A stretch of DNA of 64,000 bases from an uncultured Sphingomonadaceae bacterium (GCA_947258815.1 CAMYJW010000015.1:161397-225396), one strand, 5' to 3'; positions 17,470 through 26,473 are shown, numbered from the stretch's first letter. A program made the numbers and translations. Notes: generated by a model from the letters alone, not told the origin.

Positions 17470-18018
17470 TCAATCACTATTGCCGGATGACTTGTTGTCG
17501 TCTGGACGTTTCGACCAGAGCTGCACCGCCGCCATACTGATAAGAGAAAATGCGAAAGCGCCGATAATCCATTTGTTCAACTCATAAGCGCGATCAACCG
17601 ATGACTGGATTGTGGAAATTTGAACGTCTGTCTCTTTTTCCTGCGACCTGAGGTCTCTCCTCAAATCGATGACAGAAAGGACTTCAGCCGGGTCCTTGAC
17701 GATGATTGCCTCAAGTTTTTCAAGCTCCCTTTCCAGCCCCCCAACTCTTTTCTCAAGAACCTGCATTTCCAAATCCGGACTCGGAGAAGCTATTGCGCCT
17801 CGAAGTGCCTTAACTTCATTTTCAACTTCCTTCAGACGAATTAACTCCGGCGGAGCCCAGAAATCAGAGTCAAAGTTGTCAGCAGTTTTCCCCAAGACTT
17901 CGAACTCAGGCGATTGCTCTCTCGAGTCGAACACAAAGCCGGCAACCGCCGCCATCAAGGCAATAACTCCACTGAATGCCGCTATGCATTGGTTCACTCT
18001 TCGCACATTTAGATTCAT
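17470..18018 (-). CDS. Coiled-coil membrane protein of unknown function
   Basis: A 182-residue protein with a transmembrane helix near each end (CIAAFSGVIALMAAVAGFVF and WIIGAFAFSLISMAAVQLW). Between them lies a ~90-residue coiled coil with heptad-like KEVENEVKALRG and LEKRVGGLERELEKLEAII. The tail is short and charged. It converges on the relaxase gene with 6 bp between stops. I recognise no family. The layout is like small two-TM proteins of defence or toxin modules, but nothing in the sequence shows that role. Confidence 0.6.
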   Translation of the reverse strand: MNLNVRRVNQCIAAFSGVIALMAAVAGFVFDSREQSPEFEVLGKTADNFDSDFWAPPELIRLKEVENEVKALRGAIASPSPDLEMQVLEKRVGGLERELEKLEAIIVKDPAEVLSVIDLRRDLRSQEKETDVQISTIQSSVDRAYELNKWIIGAFAFSLISMAAVQLWSKRPDDNKSSGNSD

Positions 18019-18262
18019 TCTGCCCCCCCAACGAAAAGAAGTAACGACGCCAAATGCCGCCCAGATCTATTGGCGAGAGCAATCACCTCGAAACACTCAA
18101 TCTCGCCCAATTGAGATGGGATTTGGAGCAAAAGCTGGACACCCGCAACAACCATGTTTTCACTGTCGCGTTGCGGGCGATTGACCATCGGGCGACCGGA
18201 TTGGTGGTTTGATCGTCTGTTTTGCGTTGCTATCCGGCCACTGTTCCCCTCTCCTGAGGCGA

Positions 18263-18565
18263 CTACGCGGTAGCAGCCTGTCGTTCGTGGAAGATCAGGC
18301 GGTCGAAGTTGTATGCCAGATTGGCCAGCGTGAGTTTGGCCTGCGCTCTGGCAAGGCCGATGGTGCGTATGAACAGGCCATATCGGTTCTTCTGGTGGGC
18401 AAATACGTGCTCGACCCTGGCGCGCGATGTGCGTTCGGGCATCGGCTTGCCCTTGGGCTTCCTGTGATGGATGCGGCTCGTGAACATGTGGCGCGCGAGC
18501 CATGTCTCGTTCTTGGCTGAACGATAGGCGCTATCGGCCCAGACATCCGAGGCAGTGTTGGCAAC
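18263..18565 (-). pseudogene. IS5-family transposase remnant (C-terminal fragment)
   Basis: The minus strand reads ASDVWADSAYRSAKNE, IHHRKPKGKPMPERTSRA and RVEHVFAHQKNRYGLFIRT, then LTLANLAYNFDRL. This is the C-terminal third of an IS5-type DDE transposase. The N-terminal two thirds are missing. About ten residues usually found between RTSRA and RVEHVF also appear deleted. It is inactive debris between the relaxase end and the defence genes. Confidence 0.75.
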
Positions 18566-18889
18566 CGAGCCAAGACCCGCCGCGCAACCGCCCGCGCGAC
18601 CCCGAACGATAGGAGATGCCATGACGATCGAGTGGATAGACTGGACGATTGAAACCCCCCAGCCTCTTGGGTCGGTGGGAGCATGAGCCTGTCCGCGCTT
18701 TGGATACGTTAGGTTCGGCGGACATATTCCGACTGATTCCGGTCGCCGGAACTGGTAGCATAGACGTGAGCGTGTCAATTGGTCGGACATAAAGAGCTAT
18801 TTTATGTTACTAATACCTGATTCTGTTAGTTAAATAGCTATAGAACGATGATGAACTCACAGACGAGCATTTGACGGGGCAAAGAGGGC
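18566..18889. other. Non-coding stretch, probably decayed insertion-sequence DNA and a promoter region
   Basis: No credible gene is visible. The left half continues the degraded IS neighbourhood. The last ~100 bp are AT-rich and lead into the ATPase gene at 18890, so its promoter probably lies there. The stretch at 18019-18262, on the other side of the IS5 fragment, also holds no gene I can support. Confidence 0.4.
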
Positions 18890-20587
18890 ATGGAATTCGA
18901 GATCAAGACGTCGAGAACGGGTGAGAAGCCAATAAAGCTTGGCCGTATCAACGTATTCCTTGGCGCAAATGGTACTGGCAAGTCCAAGCTTTTGGAAGAG
19001 CTGAAGGGAACTATTGACCAAGTCCTTCCGGATCATAAAGTATTAAACATTGAAGGCGGACGGGCCTTAAAAATGTTTGACTCTCTCGAATTGGATAGAA
19101 ATAACTACAATAATTATAAGACCTATGAACAGACATACCAAGGGTATCAGAGCAAGAGATCGGGAACACTGCAAAGTAGACTCTTTGACGGGCTAAAGAC
19201 GCTCGAACAACTTGCAGAGTCGGCAAAGATTGAGCACTCAGATGCGGTCACACGGTGGCTCGCCAGTGAAGCAGCCAAGACCGACCCTGAGAATGTCCCT
19301 AGAAGGCCGGTTGATCCTATGAGCAGAGTGTTTGAGTCCTTCTCAGACATTTTCCCCGCGATATCCCTGAGATTCTACCCCTCAGAGCGAAGGCTCAGAT
19401 GCACCAAGAACGGAAGCAGGTATGGGCCTACATCATTATCAGAAGGTGAAAAGCAGGTGTTTTCGGTTCTGGTCGATGTTGTTGAACTCGCCGACCAGAA
19501 GACAGTGTTGTTCGTAGATGAGCCTGAGCTGAATTTGCACCCGAGCTTGGCGAACAGCCTTTGGTCATCGGTGGAAAGCCTGTTGCCTGAAGCCGTATTT
19601 ATATACGCAACCCACAGCGTGAGCTTTGCAATGCGGGAAGCCGTTGAACGCCTGTTGGTGTTGAGTGACAGCGATGACAACATTCAAGAGCTGGATAACC
19701 TGGCTGATCTTTCGTCAAAGGATAAGAAGGAGCTACTGGGGAATATAACCTCTCTGATCGCAAGCAAGATGACTCTGCTTGTCGAAGGTGAGGATGAATC
19801 CTTTGACAGCATTTTTTACAATTGGGTCATCGGTGACAGCCAGATTTCCCCTACGGCGGTGGGCGGATGTGAGGATGTCCTAGCTATCGCTGAGCGATCC
19901 GGAAAATGGAGTTATATCTCCCCCAATGTGACACTCTCGGGGATTGTTGACCGGGACTACAAATCTCAGAAGGACATACAAAACATCGAAGATCGCGGCG
20001 TGGTCGTCCTTGATGTGCACGAAGCCGAAAGCTACCTTTGCTGCCCACAAGTCCTGATCGCCATTGCCAAGGCAGTCGGAACCACGCCAGCAGTGCCGAC
20101 TGCCGATGAGATTCTTCAAGTCATTTGTAATTTCGTCGAAGGCATGCGGCTAAAAATTGTCGCTCGCAGGGTGGCGGCGCAATTGAGTGTCAGGATTGGA
20201 GTTTCCGTACCGTCCAAAACGCTAAACCGAATTAGCACGAATGAACAACTCAAGACGCTATTGATGGAAGATGTTCGTCAGCAGAAGGAACGCGTATCTG
20301 AAACTTATCAGGAGCAGCTTGTCTCCGGCTTGATAGATAGTGAAGCCAAGGCGTTGCAAGGTGCTGTCGAAGGACGGGACGTAAGTGCGCTCTTGGCACT
20401 GGCCCCCGGCAAGGAATTGCTCGGACTTTTGGCATCGCGAGCGGGATGCGTTGATGCCAATTCGGTGGCCAGAGCCGCCCGGCACCATTTAAGCCTAGAC
20501 GACTATCCTTCCTTGCAGGCGTTGAGGGCCAAAATCTTATCTGCGTTCCCCGTGGAAGAATTTGTGCCTAAGGGCGAGGGAGACTAA
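18890..20587 (+). CDS. Fused AAA ATPase-DUF4435 protein, PARIS-like defence candidate
   Basis: A 565-residue protein. The N-terminal ABC-type ATPase has Walker A GANGTGKS (residues 25-32), signature LSEGEKQ, Walker B VLFVDEPELNLHPS and the switch histidine in YATHS. From about residue 300 a DUF4435/TOPRIM-like domain follows: LLVEGEDES, VGGCEDVLAIAE, SGIVDRDYKS, VHEAESYLC. These are the two parts of PARIS (AriA ATPase, AriB DUF4435 nuclease), here in one chain as in described fused variants. PARIS senses phage anti-restriction proteins and triggers abortive infection. Identity is by domain pattern only; other OLD-like ATPase-nucleases are the alternative. Confidence 0.7.
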   Translation: MEFEIKTSRTGEKPIKLGRINVFLGANGTGKSKLLEELKGTIDQVLPDHKVLNIEGGRALKMFDSLELDRNNYNNYKTYEQTYQGYQSKRSGTLQSRLFDGLKTLEQLAESAKIEHSDAVTRWLASEAAKTDPENVPRRPVDPMSRVFESFSDIFPAISLRFYPSERRLRCTKNGSRYGPTSLSEGEKQVFSVLVDVVELADQKTVLFVDEPELNLHPSLANSLWSSVESLLPEAVFIYATHSVSFAMREAVERLLVLSDSDDNIQELDNLADLSSKDKKELLGNITSLIASKMTLLVEGEDESFDSIFYNWVIGDSQISPTAVGGCEDVLAIAERSGKWSYISPNVTLSGIVDRDYKSQKDIQNIEDRGVVVLDVHEAESYLCCPQVLIAIAKAVGTTPAVPTADEILQVICNFVEGMRLKIVARRVAAQLSVRIGVSVPSKTLNRISTNEQLKTLLMEDVRQQKERVSETYQEQLVSGLIDSEAKALQGAVEGRDVSALLALAPGKELLGLLASRAGCVDANSVARAARHHLSLDDYPSLQALRAKILSAFPVEEFVPKGEGD

Positions 20588-20711
20588 CTGCATCCTTTGC
20601 CCGATGCGCTTTCGGATTCGATTACGTGCAGTGTCACAGATGCCGCAGAGCAGATAGACAATACAGCCAACTGGGATTGCGCAGGCAACCCTCGTCCCCA
20701 CTGTGGATGCG

Positions 20712-21170
20712 CTAAAAGCCGAGTGAAAGCTGCGGTGTTTTGGCCGCTTGCAGACTGCGCACGAACTCCGCTCGGGTCGGTTCTTTCAACTGTGAGTTTC
20801 GAACAATACGCTCGATCAGGTATTCGATTGCCCAATGTCGCGCAGCTCTGCCATTCGAAAACCCCTGCACATCCCAGACCGTGGGTGGAGTCCCAAAACC
20901 CGATTGCGGCAAGGTGAGACTCAATCCGATCAGCCAAAAGCCCTTTGCTGTCCGGCAGAGTCTCACTTCGGCGCTGCACCGCTCATGCTTAACCTCGATG
21001 CGCTCGGTCACATCTGACACAACGCCATGTTCGTTGCAGTTAGCCCCCCAAAGCGTTGCCGCCTCGGCAAACGCCTCCGGGTCAACAAAGTAGCGCGGAC
21101 CATATTTGCGTTTGATCGCGTCAATGGCTTGGCTGTGGTCGATCAGGGCTGCTTGCCATTCGCTTCCCAT
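20712..21170 (-). CDS. Hypothetical protein cotranscribed with ardA
   Basis: A 152-residue soluble protein with no motif I recognise. It reads MGSEWQAALIDHSQAIDAIK, then KGFWLIGLSLTLPQSG, then ARHWAIEYLIERIVRN. The start codon follows the ardA stop after 2 bp, and GGAGGG within the ardA end provides the ribosome site, so the two genes form an operon. A link to anti-restriction or plasmid establishment is suggested only by position. Confidence 0.6.
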   Translation of the reverse strand: MGSEWQAALIDHSQAIDAIKRKYGPRYFVDPEAFAEAATLWGANCNEHGVVSDVTERIEVKHERCSAEVRLCRTAKGFWLIGLSLTLPQSGFGTPPTVWDVQGFSNGRAARHWAIEYLIERIVRNSQLKEPTRAEFVRSLQAAKTPQLSLGF

Positions 21171-21172
21171 CG

Positions 21173-21685
21173 CTACGCCCTCCAGAAAACATGGACGTGC
21201 TCGAAACCCGTCTCCACGGTGAGAACGTCATTGATTTCGAGGTCGCGAGCCATTGCCTCGTAGTCGATATAGAACTGGAGATTCTGCGGGATTTCAGCGC
21301 TCTGCTCTGTCAGCTCCCGGGCAAAGTCGACCGCGGAGACATATTCGCCAGCATAGTGATCGCTGATCGCGTCCCGCGCATCGTCAAGATCGCCAAAATA
21401 TGACAGCAACTTACCGCCCAGCTCGCCATGCTCGGCAATGAATGCGGCAATCTCGGACACGCTCTCGATGCCCTGATATTCGCCGATCGAAACGCCCGCG
21501 AAGCCCACATAATCGTGGATGGCCCATTCTTCCGCGTCTTCTTCTGGCGAAGCGCGAAGCATGGTGCGGATGTCGTCATATATTTCCCAAGGCTCGCGGT
21601 CGGCGTCGAACCACTGCCCGTGCAAAATTCCGTTATTGTAGGCGGCCAAACAGGCCACATAGATTTGGATTTCTCCCTTGCTCAT
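21173..21685 (-). CDS. ardA: ArdA-family anti-restriction protein
   Basis: A 170-residue acidic protein. It starts with IQIYVACLAAYNNGILHGQW and continues through ASPEEDAEEWAIHDYVGF, LSYFGDLDDARDAISDHYAG and IPQNLQFYIDYEAMARDLE to ETGFEHVHVFW, the full ArdA pattern. ArdA dimers mimic bent B-DNA and block type I restriction enzymes, protecting mobile DNA on entry. The ATG at 21685 is chosen for GGAGGG upstream; the frame extends five codons further. A stem-loop-rich non-coding region lies upstream. Confidence 0.85.
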   Translation of the reverse strand: MSKGEIQIYVACLAAYNNGILHGQWFDADREPWEIYDDIRTMLRASPEEDAEEWAIHDYVGFAGVSIGEYQGIESVSEIAAFIAEHGELGGKLLSYFGDLDDARDAISDHYAGEYVSAVDFARELTEQSAEIPQNLQFYIDYEAMARDLEINDVLTVETGFEHVHVFWRA

Positions 21686-21729
21686 TTCTGTTCCCTCCAA
21701 TGGGTTAGGGGTTGCTCATGCAACCTTGG

Positions 21730-22010
21730 CCCTCGCCGAGAGTGGGTGTGCAAACGGAGGGAAAAATCGGCGGCGGGCGCAGGAAGCCCCGCTTCCGAGC
21801 CTCGGGAGACCGCCTATTTTTCGTGAAGTGCGCCGAGGGCAAAGCCCTAAGCCGCGTTAGTGATCGTCACCGTATGGCCGAGACGCGCCAGCGTGGCTCG
21901 GGGCGCTTCGCGCCTAGAGCGCGGGCCGAAGGCAACGCATGCCTTGCTGAACGGAGTGAGCGTGCTCGCTATGAGAGGTTGATCCGCTCAGTGCGCGACA
22001 CACTTCCCTA
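21730..22010 (-). promoter_or_regulatory. Stem-loop-rich non-coding region upstream of ardA
   Basis: The 383 bp between the ardA start and the next gene hold no credible gene. They contain several perfect short hairpins: GGAAGC/GCTTCC (21782-21796), GGGC/GCCC (21837-21847), GGCGC/GCGCC (21902-21914) and AAGGCA/TGCCTT (21929-21945). In conjugative plasmids ardA can be transcribed from folded single-stranded promoters on entry; whether this region does that is speculative. Confidence 0.35.
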
Positions 22011-22068
22011 ACCTGCTCAATGCGACTATCAAATTTCAAAACCGCGAACGAACATAAAGAGGATCTAG

Positions 22069-22410
22069 ATGGAAGCAGTTTCTCTGATAAAAAAATATTG
22101 GCCCAATGAGGTGAATATTATTGGCGACCAATATTTGGGCCTGCTGGTTTCCCAAGCTCAGAGGGGGAACACCGATCCGGACGCCTTAATGGTCCGTACC
22201 AATGGTGACCATGCATATGGTATCGCGGAAACCATTCGAGACATCATACCAATCGCATCGCTGATTGTTTCTTGCCTTCAATACAGAGAAGCCCTCAAGG
22301 CCGGAAGCAACGTAAAGAACGAAATGATGACTTTCCTTGACGGGAAGATCGACGAAGAACGAGCTGTCTTAATCGCGGAAGACCTATCTTCCGAGAGCGC
22401 AGACGAATGA
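22069..22410 (+). CDS. Small hypothetical protein paired with a membrane metalloprotease
   Basis: A 113-residue protein. The start is MEAVSLIKKYWPNEVNIIGD and a hydrophobic stretch, DIIPIASLIVSCLQY, lies at about residues 60-75. The acidic C-terminus ends SSESADE. It overlaps the next gene by 4 bp (ATGA), so the two products are probably made together. No family is recognised. Its size and single hydrophobic segment recall small adaptor proteins that accompany effectors in defence modules, but that is analogy only. Confidence 0.55.
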   Translation: MEAVSLIKKYWPNEVNIIGDQYLGLLVSQAQRGNTDPDALMVRTNGDHAYGIAETIRDIIPIASLIVSCLQYREALKAGSNVKNEMMTFLDGKIDEERAVLIAEDLSSESADE

Positions 22411-23648
22411 AGACGCCACAAAGTGGCTTAGGGTTCCTCAGACCGCTTGGTCGCCTGACTGAAGATCCGGCCTTTTTGCTGTGCGTGGGCATGGCTCTGT
22501 CAGGTTCGCTCGTTGGGCTGCTATCCATCCCTTTAATTCTCTACATTAGGTTCGCCCTGGCGGGTGCGGAAGCAGGCAGGAGGACAACAAAAGGCTTGAA
22601 CCAGGTTCGGACAAATTTCTTAAAAGCGCCGAATTTGAAATTACACAAAGTCCGAATAACGAAATTAATCCCAAAGACAATACTGAAGGATATCGAATTT
22701 CGTCCGTCATTCGCGCGACCTGGATTCAAAAAAATATTTAGTTATCCTGTAGTGCCTTTTCGTCTATTCTGGGTTGAAGTTAAAGAGCCGCCGCTCCCAA
22801 CTGAGTGGCGCGCATATCCAAGTGTTTCCTCGACACAGTTTATATTCATCACAGAAGAGCCAGATAAACTTTCAAGCCACGGACGTTTTAGATTGCTGCA
22901 TGAGCTGGGTCACGTATCGTTGGCAGGGGCTGGGGCCGCTGCTTCCGCACGGGTAGAAAAGAACATGTTGCCTATTCTAGTCGGTCTAATTTTGACGCTA
23001 ATCTGGTCTGGAATGTTGCCCGAACATTTGCATATGGCCGCAAGAATCTTGTTGATCCTATACATCGTTGTCGAGGGCTTCATTTCTCCAATCGAATGGA
23101 ATTTGCTCTCCGAAATTAACTCCGACAAGTTTGCGATTCAGTCTCTGCGGACGGATGCAGAGCGACATGAAGTGTTGGATTGCTGCACAAATGTCTGGGG
23201 TAAGCTTATCTCCGAGAAGCGGGGGTCTTTCAAGCAAAGACTGGAATGGCGACTAAGGCTTGCCAGAATGAGAAGCCAGGTAATTTCCGACGAAATCCGG
23301 TCGGATATGAAGCGGGGATGGAACTTTGCCAGGTCTGGCGACGCGCTGGGATTTTGGGTGGCGAATGTCGTGATGGTTGGATCAAGGAAGCAATTGGCGG
23401 AGCGCTTTGGAAAGCACGGCAAATTAGAGTTATCCGCATTGAGTTGGGTCATACCGATCCGGACTTGGATTTTTTCTGGCCTCTTTTTCTATGTGGGGTT
23501 CTCATGTAAAAATGAGGAATGGTCTTATATTGCAGCTGTGATCGCAGCGGCTCTCATAACTACCTATTTTCAAATTATGTTTATAAACAGAGCTATAAGA
23601 GAATATAGTAGGGTCGAGAATTTGTTGAATAAAGAGGGTCTTATTTGA
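22407..23648 (+). CDS. Membrane-embedded M48-like zinc metalloprotease
   Basis: A 413-residue protein with about five or six hydrophobic helices. The zinc motif HELGH lies at about residue 168 (FRLLHELGHVS). After two membrane helices, EINSDKFAI fits the E-x-x-x-D motif that provides the third ligand in M48/M56 peptidases. The family includes HtpX-type proteases and BlaR1-like sensors. Here the helices flank and interrupt the catalytic part, which is more like a signalling or effector protease than a quality-control enzyme. It lies between ardA and the R-M-like operon and is coupled to the small gene upstream. The substrate is unknown. Confidence 0.65.
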   Translation: MKTPQSGLGFLRPLGRLTEDPAFLLCVGMALSGSLVGLLSIPLILYIRFALAGAEAGRRTTKGLNQVRTNFLKAPNLKLHKVRITKLIPKTILKDIEFRPSFARPGFKKIFSYPVVPFRLFWVEVKEPPLPTEWRAYPSVSSTQFIFITEEPDKLSSHGRFRLLHELGHVSLAGAGAAASARVEKNMLPILVGLILTLIWSGMLPEHLHMAARILLILYIVVEGFISPIEWNLLSEINSDKFAIQSLRTDAERHEVLDCCTNVWGKLISEKRGSFKQRLEWRLRLARMRSQVISDEIRSDMKRGWNFARSGDALGFWVANVVMVGSRKQLAERFGKHGKLELSALSWVIPIRTWIFSGLFFYVGFSCKNEEWSYIAAVIAAALITTYFQIMFINRAIREYSRVENLLNKEGLI

Positions 23649-23732
23649 TCAGATTCGGGAAATGCTCTACGTGGCTGTGCGTTTCCCCAGGTTAGTTTTC
23701 CGGTTCGAATGATGAAGGCAACACCGAAACGC

Positions 23733-24563
23733 TCATATCCCTAGAGGGATCAATGCCATCGACCACTCTCCCTTCCCTTGGTCGGACGGAATATGTGGAC
23801 TCACTTGTTCGGTCGTTCGAATATGCAATTCTGGAACTTCTTTGGCCATATCCCAGACGTGAAAAACGTAGGACGATCCAGACTTCACTGCCTGCTTCCA
23901 CTCGTTTCGCGTAATCATAAATCGCAGCGGCGAGGCGACGGTTGACTTGACCTCAATCAGGCGGTTCAGAAGGCCATGTTCGCCGAGTTCGTACGACAAA
24001 ACGTCGTATCCGGCGTAGTTGTCATCCAGCCCGAACCATTCGGGCGCCTTCGATATGCCAAGTTTCTCAAGCCGCTCGCGTTCGTGATCCAAGGTCAGAA
24101 CTTCAGCAGCTCTCGCCTGCTCCATTTTTACGATGTCGGCAATCAACCTTGCGTGACCAGCAACGTCGTCCCACCAGCTCACCACTTCTGGTGAGGGAGG
24201 GTCTTCCATGAGACCTGCGGCTCTGAATACGTCTTGATCGTCCAAATCGAGAGCGGAAACGAACCTCTTTCGACCAGCGCGCATGGTCTTAGACCAAAGA
24301 GGTTGGTGCTGGACTACGACAACCTTGACGCAAGCTTGGTAAAATTCGTGACCCTCATCAGGGCAATCGGCAGGTACCAACTGGCCAAGATATGCGCCCG
24401 CTTCGAGATCTAGCGTCGTGCCGTCGGGGTCGATCTTCTCGATCAGGTCGATGAGTTGGTCATCAGGAAGATCGGGCTGTTTGATTTGATAGCTTCGGAA
24501 TAGCCTGAGGCCCTCGAAGGCGGAGAGTGAAAACAGACGCTCTGTCGAAATCGCACTCGTCAT
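23733..24563 (-). CDS. DUF3883 protein, probable PD-(D/E)xK-type nuclease domain
   Basis: A 276-residue protein. The C-terminal DUF3883 domain (about residues 170-270) reads YAGYDVLSYELGEHG, then RLIEVKSTVAS, then FMITRNEWKQA. The D and the ExK in GYDV and IEVKST fit a restriction-nuclease core. The N-terminal half is helical and unassigned. It is the last gene of a five-gene minus-strand operon. Its ATG overlaps the helicase stop (ATGA), indicating translational coupling. A second nuclease acting with the SNF2-type motor is the likely role. Confidence 0.7.
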   Translation of the reverse strand: MTSAISTERLFSLSAFEGLRLFRSYQIKQPDLPDDQLIDLIEKIDPDGTTLDLEAGAYLGQLVPADCPDEGHEFYQACVKVVVVQHQPLWSKTMRAGRKRFVSALDLDDQDVFRAAGLMEDPPSPEVVSWWDDVAGHARLIADIVKMEQARAAEVLTLDHERERLEKLGISKAPEWFGLDDNYAGYDVLSYELGEHGLLNRLIEVKSTVASPLRFMITRNEWKQAVKSGSSYVFHVWDMAKEVPELHIRTTEQVSPHIPSDQGKGEWSMALIPLGI

Positions 24564-26473
24564 ACCTCATCAAGGAAGTCGTCGCTTCCCTTACCTTCCA
24601 GTTCGGAGATGAGATCAACGATGTCCTGAAGCTGGATGTCATAATCGATTGGATCCAGGGCTTCTTCTTCATCAAGTGCAAGCTCATGAAGATCGGGATC
24701 CTCCAATAGCTTTTGCATGTTGCGGATCTTCTCGGCCAGCCTTCGCGTAACCGACATATCGATGCTGCCGATCTGCGCCGGGGCCTTTGATCGATAGACG
24801 TAAATGTTGGTTTCTTGATCGGGTGGAAGCCCCAGCCGGTGGATGCGATCAATCGATTGTAGATAGTGCGTGGAGACGTAGCTTCGATCTGCGTAGAGTG
24901 CGTTATGGCAGACCGTGTGAAGGCTAATTCCCTCGCCTGCCGCAGCCGGGTTGGCGATGAGCACAAAACATTCGTCGTCTTCGTGGAACCGCTTAAGCTT
25001 TTGCTCTCTGGTCCCAGGCTCGGTAGCCAAGCCGGACGGAACACCCCCATGGATGTACACGGGATTCAGGTCGGCCAGTGAAGAGGAAAAGCTGTGAATT
25101 GTGTCCGTGAAAATTGTCCAAATGACCGATTTTTGGCCTTCTGCTGCCAAACGGCGAGCGTGATCGGCAACCTCGCGCATTTTCGCTGAATGGCCTTCTT
25201 CCAGGACTTGCTCAGCGATGGCTGACTTGACCTCGATATCGTCGTTGGCCATCGCCGAAAGTGCGAGGACCGGATTGATAGAGAGTTGCAGCAATCTCAT
25301 CACCGAGCGCCGCGCTTTCAGGAGTTGGGCCTCGCCCATGCCGCTGCCGACTTTTTTTGCGAAGTCCCTGAGAAACTCATTTCGAACGATGGAGTAGAGA
25401 GCTAATTGACCGTCATCCATCGAAACGTCGATGTAGTGGCGATGCGGCTTTGGAAGGCCCAACTCCTTCTTGGTCGTTCGAACGTAGAGATTGCCTAAGA
25501 CTTCGCGAGGGCTGCGCCCAGCTACAACCTCAAAGCCAAGCCCATGACCCGGCCACAAAAAGTCGAGCTGAGATTCTATGTCACTGGCGGCTTGCGGCAT
25601 CGGGGTGCCGGAAAGAATGTCTCGTCTAACCGGAAGCGTGGCACTGCCTAGAAGGAAAGCGCCACGCTGCGAGTTCCAGCCAGCCTTCATACGATGGGAT
25701 TCATCCAAGACGAGGTGGGTTGGTGTGGTCGCTAAGTGAGCAGAGATAACCGATTGTTGCCGGATCATGAGGTCGTAGGAGATTATGAAACGGGTTGCGC
25801 CAGAGTTCAGGGCCTTGTGATTGCCCGCCTCATCGCCCGACAAAACGACAAACGGCTCAGCCCCATCATTGGGCGCGTCGGGATCCATGCACTCGTTGAC
25901 CACATCGAGCCATGCCTGAGTCGCAGCTTTGGGAGCAACAACCAGGAGGTGCTGACCGGGCTTTTTCGTTAGGATGTGCAGGGCGAAGGTCACCGTGGTC
26001 TTCCCCGCGCCAGGAACAGAGAAATTTGCGCCATTGGCAAGGGAAAGAAGGTGACTCAAATCGCGGATTTGGAACGGCTTTAGCTCACGCTTTACGAAAC
26101 CCAGAGCCTTGAGACGCTCAGGTATTTCCTCGCGGGGAATGACTTCCGCGAGTTCCTTTCGTTGCTTCCGGGCCGATTTAAGCTGTTCGCTGAACTGCTT
26201 GATGCGCTGGGCAGCTTCCTCGTCCGGCTTGAACCGAAAATTCAGTGCGCGCTGGGTCGATTTTGTACCTAACTCGCGAATTATGCTGAGCATATCCGAC
26301 CAACTTAGCTTTATGCTGGTCTCGGTCAGTTTGTGATCGAAATTCTTGGAGCGGATTGCGAGCTTGAGCCTCGCCCAAACAGGAGCATTTGCATCGTTCT
26401 TGTTGATGGCAAAGCTCCCCGAGTGATCGGGGTTGTAGACGACGGAGACAATGGATTGTGCTTCACTCACCAT
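24560..26473 (-). CDS. SNF2-type superfamily 2 helicase/translocase
   Basis: A 637-residue protein with Walker A FSVPGAGKTTV, motif II VLDESHRMK, motif III LSGTPMPQ and motif VI LQSIDRIHRLGLP. The C-terminus is acidic (about the last 40 residues). The motif VI pattern and lack of an unwinding pin favour a SNF2-like dsDNA translocase. The start at 26473 is chosen because AAGGA lies 5 bp upstream and it sits 7 bp after the ParB-like gene stop; a longer frame to 26527 would overlap that gene. It is likely the motor of the operon's defence complex. Confidence 0.8.
   Translation of the reverse strand: MVSEAQSIVSVVYNPDHSGSFAINKNDANAPVWARLKLAIRSKNFDHKLTETSIKLSWSDMLSIIRELGTKSTQRALNFRFKPDEEAAQRIKQFSEQLKSARKQRKELAEVIPREEIPERLKALGFVKRELKPFQIRDLSHLLSLANGANFSVPGAGKTTVTFALHILTKKPGQHLLVVAPKAATQAWLDVVNECMDPDAPNDGAEPFVVLSGDEAGNHKALNSGATRFIISYDLMIRQQSVISAHLATTPTHLVLDESHRMKAGWNSQRGAFLLGSATLPVRRDILSGTPMPQAASDIESQLDFLWPGHGLGFEVVAGRSPREVLGNLYVRTTKKELGLPKPHRHYIDVSMDDGQLALYSIVRNEFLRDFAKKVGSGMGEAQLLKARRSVMRLLQLSINPVLALSAMANDDIEVKSAIAEQVLEEGHSAKMREVADHARRLAAEGQKSVIWTIFTDTIHSFSSSLADLNPVYIHGGVPSGLATEPGTREQKLKRFHEDDECFVLIANPAAAGEGISLHTVCHNALYADRSYVSTHYLQSIDRIHRLGLPPDQETNIYVYRSKAPAQIGSIDMSVTRRLAEKIRNMQKLLEDPDLHELALDEEEALDPIDYDIQLQDIVDLISELEGKGSDDFLDEV

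Noticed and set aside
21712..22011. 99-residue frame upstream of ardA as a gene
   Set aside because: Low-complexity Arg/Gly-rich sequence, no ribosome site, and it covers the stem-loop region.
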